Under the pieces are notes generated by a model. It was not told the DNA's origin. It did no database searches and was given only the letters and a program-made list of their open reading frames with translations. From assembly GCA_964613155.1 (NCBI GenBank), contig CAZTHP010000041.1:1-22937 (forward strand): 22,937 bases of DNA. The letters run 5' to 3'. Both the position numbers and the translations under genes were made by a program. Of this stretch, positions 22,627 to 22,937 are shown piece by piece. Numbering within the stretch: position 1 is the stretch's first letter; the number at the start of each line of letters is the position of its first letter. Source of the stretch: TWA4 sp964613155 (lineage in GTDB: Bacteria > Bacillota > Clostridia > Lachnospirales > Lachnospiraceae).

Positions 22627-22937
22627 CTAGATCTGAATTTCAATCGTATCACCATCCCATGTGCATCGGTTGACACATAGCTTTAACATTTGATTTCTTT
22701 CTTCATTGGAGAGTGTATCATACTTCTCTATCAGATCACAGATCAGAGAAACTTTCTTTTTCGATTCTTCTGTATAATCCGCAGCTTGTTCCGAAATAAT
22801 TTGAGCCTGCAGCAAGATTTGTTTGGAATTGTCAAGCTCTGTATCCAGCTTGTCAATCTCTGCCAGTATGTACTTTTTGGTTCGATCGGACTCGGTCATA
22901 GATAGAGAAGAAACAAGACTTTCAATTTTCTGTTCCA
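22627..22937 (-). CDS. Large serine recombinase, C-terminal end (partial)
   Basis: The minus-strand frame ends in TAG at 22627-22629 and is open to the right edge of the window, so the N-terminal resolvase domain lies outside. The visible roughly 103 residues are a coiled-coil-rich tail (IESLVSSLSMTESDRTKKYI, then ILAEIDKLDTEL) ending in NEERNQMLKLCVNRCTWDGD and TIEIQI. That ending is typical of large serine recombinases in Clostridia of the kind that move integrative elements and phages. The internal ATG at 22899 is not the true start. The assignment rests on the C-terminal pattern only. Confidence 0.75.
   Translation of the reverse strand, partial: EQKIESLVSSLSMTESDRTKKYILAEIDKLDTELDNSKQILLQAQIISEQAADYTEESKKKVSLICDLIEKYDTLSNEERNQMLKLCVNRCTWDGDTIEIQI

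Noticed and set aside
22690..22905. Plus-strand frame of 71 codons at the right edge
   Set aside because: It is antisense to the recombinase tail and rich in Phe, Leu and Ile as expected for a shadow of a coiled-coil gene; no ribosome binding site.

Overview
The window reads as a chromosomal segment of a low-to-moderate GC, Gram-positive anaerobe of the Clostridia, most likely Lachnospiraceae or a close relative. The reasons are MinC, MinD and MinE together with SepF, an endonuclease-type MutL, a very long class B PBP2, a RodA/MgsA pairing, and a small Walker A protein of a kind common in that family. This is inference from gene content and protein style; no rRNA gene is present to confirm it. 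The sequence is a draft assembly with three N runs (100, 10 and 10 bases), each inside a gene.

Layout. (1) 1-4798: the end of mutS, then mutL, miaA and a PLP-dependent methionine gamma-lyase-family gene, all on the plus strand. (2) 4990-13805: a cell-shape and division block: radC, mreC, mreD, a PBP2-type transpeptidase and minC, then a promoter followed by minD, minE, rodA and mgsA. mreB, usually found between radC and mreC, is not there. (3) 13933-16031: a lipoprotein shaped like a D,D-carboxypeptidase but missing catalytic residues, a small P-loop protein under a near-consensus promoter, a 382-base gene-free stretch with a strong bidirectional terminator and 25-base tandem repeats, and a convergent DUF378 membrane protein on the minus strand. 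(4) 16302-21038: a membrane-anchored HlyD-like protein, sepF, aroB, lspA and rluD. (5) 21205-22937: an Asn/Ser-rich 12-residue-repeat protein, a strong terminator, a subtilisin-like protease gene cut off just after its catalytic serine and, facing it, the 3' end of a large serine recombinase that runs off the window.

The core genes work together. PBP2 and RodA form the elongation peptidoglycan synthase scaffolded by MreC and MreD. MinCDE places the division site where SepF would anchor the FtsZ ring. LspA would process the DD-peptidase-like lipoprotein.

The points most worth a second look are the protease gene apparently interrupted by an integrated element, the DD-peptidase homologue that has lost two of its three active-site motifs, the methylglyoxal synthase with Gln in place of the catalytic acid, the missing mreB, the coding minisatellite in mutL, and the 36-base repeat gene. 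I found no CRISPR array, tRNA or rRNA gene, and no convincing multi-gene defence or other novel system.
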